Shown piece after piece: positions 7,173-9,407 of a stretch of DNA of 9,407 nucleotides. The stretch lies in the NCBI GenBank assembly GCA_944385065.1, contig CALWVX010000059.1:1-9407 (forward strand), read 5' to 3'. The translations under genes and the position numbers were made by a program. The stretch comes from an uncultured Oscillospiraceae bacterium. Its GTDB lineage: Bacteria > Bacillota > Clostridia > Oscillospirales > Oscillospiraceae. The notes beneath the pieces were generated by a model. The model searched no databases, was not told the DNA's origin, and was given only the letters and a program-made list of their open reading frames with translations. Within the stretch, counting starts at the first letter, position 1, and each line of letters starts with the position of its first letter.

Positions 7173-8036
7173 TCAGCTGCGCCCCAGGTCCCGGTGGCTC
7201 TCGGACACCGGCCAGCCCTGCTCCCGGATCCGCTGGGCCAGGGCGTGGGCCACCGCCACCGAGCGGTGGTGGCCGCCGGTACAGCCCACGGCAATGACCA
7301 GGGCGGTCTTGCCCTCCTCCTCATACCGGGGCAGCAGCCAGGACATCAGCTCCCACAGAAGGGCCAGAAACTGATCGGCCTGCCCTCCCCGGAACACATA
7401 GTCCCGCACGCCCTGGTCCAGCCCGGTGAGGGCCCGCAGCTCGGAGACGTAGTAGGGATTGGGGAGAAACCGCACATCCAGAACCAGATCGGCCTCCATG
7501 GGCAGGCCGTGCTTGAAGCCGAAGGAGGACACCTGGACCTCCATCCGCCCCTCGGCGCTCCCCTCCCGGCCGAACATGCGGCGCAGCTCCCCCTTCAGCT
7601 TGGCGGTGGACAGATTGCTGGTGTCAATGATATAGTCGGCCCGCTCCCGCAGCGGGGCAAGGGCCCGGCGCTCCAAGGCGATGGCCTCCTCCAGGCTGTC
7701 GCACTGGTCCTCCAGGGGGTGGCTGCGGCGGCTCTCCTTATACCGCTTGATGATCACCGCGTCGCCGGCCTCCATGAACAGAATGCGGTAGGCGCATTTC
7801 ATCTGCTTCAAATCGTCCAGGGCCTGAAACAGCCCGTCGAAGCGGGTGCCGCCCCGGATGTCGGTGACCAGCACCACCCGGTCGTACTCCCCCGACCCGG
7901 CCATGCCCAGCTCGGCAAATTTGGGGATCAGCGGGGCGGGCAGATTGTCCACGCAGAAGAAGTCCATATCCTCCATAAAGGAGGCCGCCTTGCTCTTCCC
8001 CGCCCCGGACAGGCCCGATATAATGACAAATTCCAT
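7173..8036 (-). CDS. rapZ: RNase adapter / nucleotide-binding protein RapZ (YvcJ)
   Basis: A 287-residue RapZ/YvcJ protein of normal family length. The N-terminal P-loop domain has Walker A GLSGAGKS (8-15), FFCVDNLP (26-33) and a Walker B-like VVLVTDIRGG (54-63). The C-terminal domain carries SFGFKHGLP (171-179), DVRFLPNPYY (187-196), GCTGGHHRSV (251-260) and HRDLGR (281-286). In E. coli RapZ senses glucosamine-6-phosphate and guides RNase E to the GlmZ small RNA. Gram-positive bacteria lack that RNA, and there YvcJ is known as a nucleotide-hydrolysing protein of unclear target. ATG start with AGGAG (8046-8050) nine bases upstream. That Shine-Dalgarno overlaps the TAG stop of the preceding small gene (TAGGAG), suggesting coupled translation. 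Confidence 0.96.
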   Translation of the reverse strand: MEFVIISGLSGAGKSKAASFMEDMDFFCVDNLPAPLIPKFAELGMAGSGEYDRVVLVTDIRGGTRFDGLFQALDDLKQMKCAYRILFMEAGDAVIIKRYKESRRSHPLEDQCDSLEEAIALERRALAPLRERADYIIDTSNLSTAKLKGELRRMFGREGSAEGRMEVQVSSFGFKHGLPMEADLVLDVRFLPNPYYVSELRALTGLDQGVRDYVFRGGQADQFLALLWELMSWLLPRYEEEGKTALVIAVGCTGGHHRSVAVAHALAQRIREQGWPVSESHRDLGRS

Positions 8037-8048
8037 TTCCGCGCGCTC

Positions 8049-8246
8049 CTATCTCTCTTTTCCGTCCGTCTCCAGCTCCCGGCAGATCAGAGCCCGGGAC
8101 AAGTACATGGCGTTCAGCCGCCGCTTGAGCAGCGTGTGGTGGGAGGTGCCCTCCGGAAACCTGCGCTGGGCGGCCTCACACTTGCGGATGATCGACTCCA
8201 CCGCTGTCAGCGCCTGGGTCAGCTCCTCTTTGGTATAGGCCTCCAT
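8049..8246 (-). CDS. Hypothetical small protein (65 aa) between murB and rapZ
   Basis: I do not recognise this protein. It has 65 residues, no signal peptide or membrane segment, and reads as two amphipathic, charged helices (about 5-27 and 38-60) joined by the turn FPEGTSHHT (30-38). It has a single acidic patch near the start, many Arg/Lys in the second helix, and two cysteines (C23 and C55). Evidence that it is real: its ATG begins one base after the murB stop, AAGGTG (8257-8262) lies ten bases upstream, its TAG stop forms part of the rapZ Shine-Dalgarno, and it fills the space between two conserved genes with no waste. The helix-turn-helix shape suggests a small adaptor or a partner of RapZ or MurB; that is inference from position only. 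Confidence 0.75.
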   Translation of the reverse strand: MEAYTKEELTQALTAVESIIRKCEAAQRRFPEGTSHHTLLKRRLNAMYLSRALICRELETDGKER

Positions 8247-8247
8247 C

Positions 8248-9189
8248 TTACCGGAGCACCTTCACTTCCATCTCCAGCTCCACGCCGGTCCGGGCCAGCA
8301 CCCGCTCCCGCACCAGCTCCACCAGAGCCAGCACGTCGGCGCAGGTAGCGTCCCCCCGGTTGATCACAAAGCCGGCGTGTTTCTCCGACACCTGCGCCCC
8401 CCCTACCGTCAGCCCTTTCAGGCCGCACTGATCGATAAGGGCGGCGGCAAAATGTCCCGGGGGCCGCTTGAACATGGAGCCGGCGCTGGGGTACTCCAGC
8501 GGCTGCTTCTCCTTCCGGCGGCGGGCAAAGTCCTCCATCCGGGCGGAAATCTCCTCCCGATCCCCCTCCGGCAGGGCAAATACGGCCCGGCAGATCAGCA
8601 GATCTCCCCCGGAAAAACAGCTGCGGCGATAGCCGAAACCGCAGTCGTCTCCTGAAACAAGCCGCTCTGTCCCGTCCTTTTCCAGAGCTGCGACCTGGAC
8701 CAGCACCTGCCCGATCTCTCCGCCGTAGGCCCCGGCGTTCATGGTCACTCCGCCCCCCACGCTGCCCGGGATGCCCTGGGCAAACTCCAAGCCGGTGAGG
8801 CCGTGCTCCAGGGCGGCGCGGGACAGCCGGGAGAGAAGCAGAGCGCCCCCCGCCTCCAGCCGCCAGCCGAGCCCCGGCTCCTCCGGCGGAACCGCCCGAA
8901 GGCCCTCCAGCGCTCCGGCCAGCTTGATCACAAAGCCGTCATACCCCTCGTCCGCCACCAGCAGATTGGAGCCGTTCCCCAGAAAAAAGGGCTCGGCCTC
9001 CAGCTCCCGCGCGGTCTGAAGGACGGTCCGGGCCTCCTCCTCCGTTCCGGGCAGGGCCATCAGCCGGACCGGCCCGCCGATGCGGAAGGTGGTGTGGCGG
9101 GACATGGGCTCATTCTCCCGCAGCTCCAGGGCGGGACAGCGGTCCCGGAGGACCGCCCCCAGCCGTTCCAGTCGTTTCCGTTGATCCAT
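8248..9189 (-). CDS. murB: UDP-N-acetylenolpyruvoylglucosamine reductase (MurB)
   Basis: A 313-residue MurB, the FAD- and NADPH-dependent cytoplasmic enzyme that reduces enolpyruvyl-UDP-GlcNAc to UDP-MurNAc, the second committed step of peptidoglycan synthesis. Visible marks: HTTFRIGG (32-39); the FAD-binding GNGSNLL (71-77); GIPGSVGGGVTMNAGAYGGE (139-158); FGYRRSCF (185-192) with the substrate-binding arginine R188; YPSAGSMFKRP (233-243) with the proton-donor serine S238; and a C-terminal glutamate E308 in VELEMEVK. These fit the shorter MurB type lacking the E. coli insertion loop. An upstream ATG at 9217-9219 would add ten residues but lies only a few bases after the TATAAT box and has no Shine-Dalgarno. 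GGGAGG at 9195-9200 lies five bases before the ATG at 9187-9189, which I take as the start. It is the first gene of the minus-strand run after its promoter. Confidence 0.96.
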   Translation of the reverse strand: MDQRKRLERLGAVLRDRCPALELRENEPMSRHTTFRIGGPVRLMALPGTEEEARTVLQTARELEAEPFFLGNGSNLLVADEGYDGFVIKLAGALEGLRAVPPEEPGLGWRLEAGGALLLSRLSRAALEHGLTGLEFAQGIPGSVGGGVTMNAGAYGGEIGQVLVQVAALEKDGTERLVSGDDCGFGYRRSCFSGGDLLICRAVFALPEGDREEISARMEDFARRRKEKQPLEYPSAGSMFKRPPGHFAAALIDQCGLKGLTVGGAQVSEKHAGFVINRGDATCADVLALVELVRERVLARTGVELEMEVKVLR

Positions 9190-9194
9190 GAGTT

Positions 9195-9200
9195 CCTCCC
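9195..9200 (-). promoter_or_regulatory. Shine-Dalgarno deciding the murB start
   Basis: GGGAGG on the minus strand ends five bases before the ATG at 9187-9189. The upstream ATG (9217-9219) has no such site, so this fixes the start of murB. Confidence 0.8.
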
Positions 9201-9227
9201 GTTGCCGGCGAATTTTCATCTGGAGAC

Positions 9228-9256
9228 ATTATAGCAAAGTTTGCCGCAAATTAGAA
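9228..9256 (-). promoter_or_regulatory. murB: Sigma-A-type promoter of the murB operon
   Basis: On the minus strand, TATAAT (9228-9233) is a perfect -10 box preceded by TG one base away (TGC at 9234-9236), an extended -10. A weak -35, TTCTAA (9251-9256), sits 17 bases upstream. Transcription would start near 9221, giving a leader of about 30 bases before the murB ATG at 9189. The weak -35 is typical of extended -10 promoters. Confidence 0.82.
9234..9250. repeat. Alternating GCAAA/TTTGC inverted repeats in the murB promoter spacer (possible operator)
   Basis: The plus strand reads GCAAA-g-TTTGC-c-GCAAA, three 5-bp half-sites separated by single bases, giving two overlapping perfect inverted repeats (9234-9244 and 9240-9250). 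The array exactly fills the 17-base spacer between the -35 and -10 boxes. It could be a repressor operator; the binding protein is unknown and chance cannot be excluded at this size. Confidence 0.35.
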
Positions 9257-9268
9257 TAGCCGGGGGCG

Positions 9269-9301
9269 AAAAAAACGGACCCGGGCAGAGCCCGGGCCCG
9301 T
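9269..9301 (-). terminator. Rho-independent terminator after the ROK glucokinase gene
   Basis: On the minus strand a 12-bp stem, ACGGGCCCGGGC pairing with GCCCGGGTCCGT (one G-U pair), closes on a TCT loop. It is followed by a T-run at 9269-9275. It lies 17 bases after the glucokinase stop and 13 bases before the murB -35 box, so it separates the two transcription units. Confidence 0.92.
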
Positions 9302-9317
9302 CCGCGCCGGTTTGCGG

Positions 9318-9407
9318 TCACATCATATGGCACAGCAGGGCCGCCCCCACCACGCCGGCGTCGTTGCCCAGAGAGGCCTTTTCCAGCCGGGTGGGATTGG
9401 TCTTATC
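9318..9407 (-). CDS. glcK: ROK-family glucokinase, C-terminal fragment (runs off the window)
   Basis: The last 29 codons and TGA stop of a minus-strand gene, cut by the window edge. The fragment ends with LEKASLGNDAGVVGAALL, which matches the C-terminal helix of ROK-family glucokinases and related sugar kinases, where an LGNDAG(I/V)xGAA segment is typical. Glucokinase would phosphorylate glucose to glucose-6-phosphate. The catalytic and zinc-binding motifs are outside the window, so another ROK sugar kinase or a ROK regulator cannot be fully excluded. The gene is followed at once by a strong terminator, so it is not cotranscribed with murB except by read-through. Confidence 0.8.
   Translation of the reverse strand, partial: DKTNPTRLEKASLGNDAGVVGAALLCHMM

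Noticed and set aside
7145..7324. N-terminal extension of yvcK to 7324
   Set aside because: The 60 added residues are Arg/Pro/Trp-rich shadow of rapZ, and AAAAGGAG at 7151-7158 marks the ATG at 7142-7144.
6885..8348. A 487-codon plus-strand frame over yvcK and rapZ
   Set aside because: Runs antisense through several certain genes and resembles no family; low-complexity translation.

Overview
The window reads as a GC-rich genome of the Firmicutes (Bacillota), most likely a clostridial relative of the Oscillospiraceae/Flavonifractor type. The reasons are strong AGGAGG-like ribosome binding sites, a consensus TATAAT promoter, an ECF-transporter S component, and the block murB - rapZ - yvcK - whiA followed by dnaE, a gene order I associate with Clostridia. 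Species cannot be told from the sequence. Coding density is very high, no intergenic stretch exceeds about 130 bases, and I see no RNA gene, insertion sequence, CRISPR array, phage gene or origin.

Layout. At the left edge a single plus-strand gene (46-570) encodes an ECF transporter S component. It converges on a long minus-strand run filling the rest of the window, and the two meet at a two-way hairpin terminator (580-624) that includes the dnaE stop codon. Reading the minus strand in the direction of transcription, from the right edge: the last 29 codons of a ROK-family glucokinase (9318-9407) and its terminator (9269-9301); a promoter (9228-9256) with an extended -10 box; murB (8248-9189); an unrecognised 65-residue protein (8049-8246); rapZ (7173-8036); yvcK (6104-7144); whiA (5202-6101); a 109-base gap; two tandem, unrelated GNAT acetyltransferases (4598-5092 and 4123-4596); and dnaE (620-4093), the DNA polymerase III alpha subunit.

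How the genes fit together. MurB makes UDP-MurNAc from enolpyruvyl-UDP-GlcNAc. YvcK is a UDP-sugar-binding regulator of carbon flux into the cell wall. RapZ is a P-loop protein that in enterobacteria controls amino-sugar synthesis. WhiA links growth to division. Glucokinase feeds the same hexose-phosphate pool. The cluster is therefore a cell-envelope and growth-control operon running into a replication polymerase. Spacing from murB to whiA is 1, 12, 28 and 2 bases, which supports one transcript with translational coupling. No convincing promoter or terminator was found between whiA and dnaE, so dnaE may be read from the same transcript.

Three starts were moved inward from the longest open frame on the basis of Shine-Dalgarno position, promoter position or family alignment: murB, whiA and yvcK. 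The second GNAT gene has two credible starts. The window is mostly conserved housekeeping. The points most worth checking are an inverted-repeat array that exactly fills the murB promoter spacer, the unknown 65-residue protein, an intact metal site in the DnaE PHP domain, and the near-total absence of TTA, CTA and TCA codons after the first few codons of dnaE.
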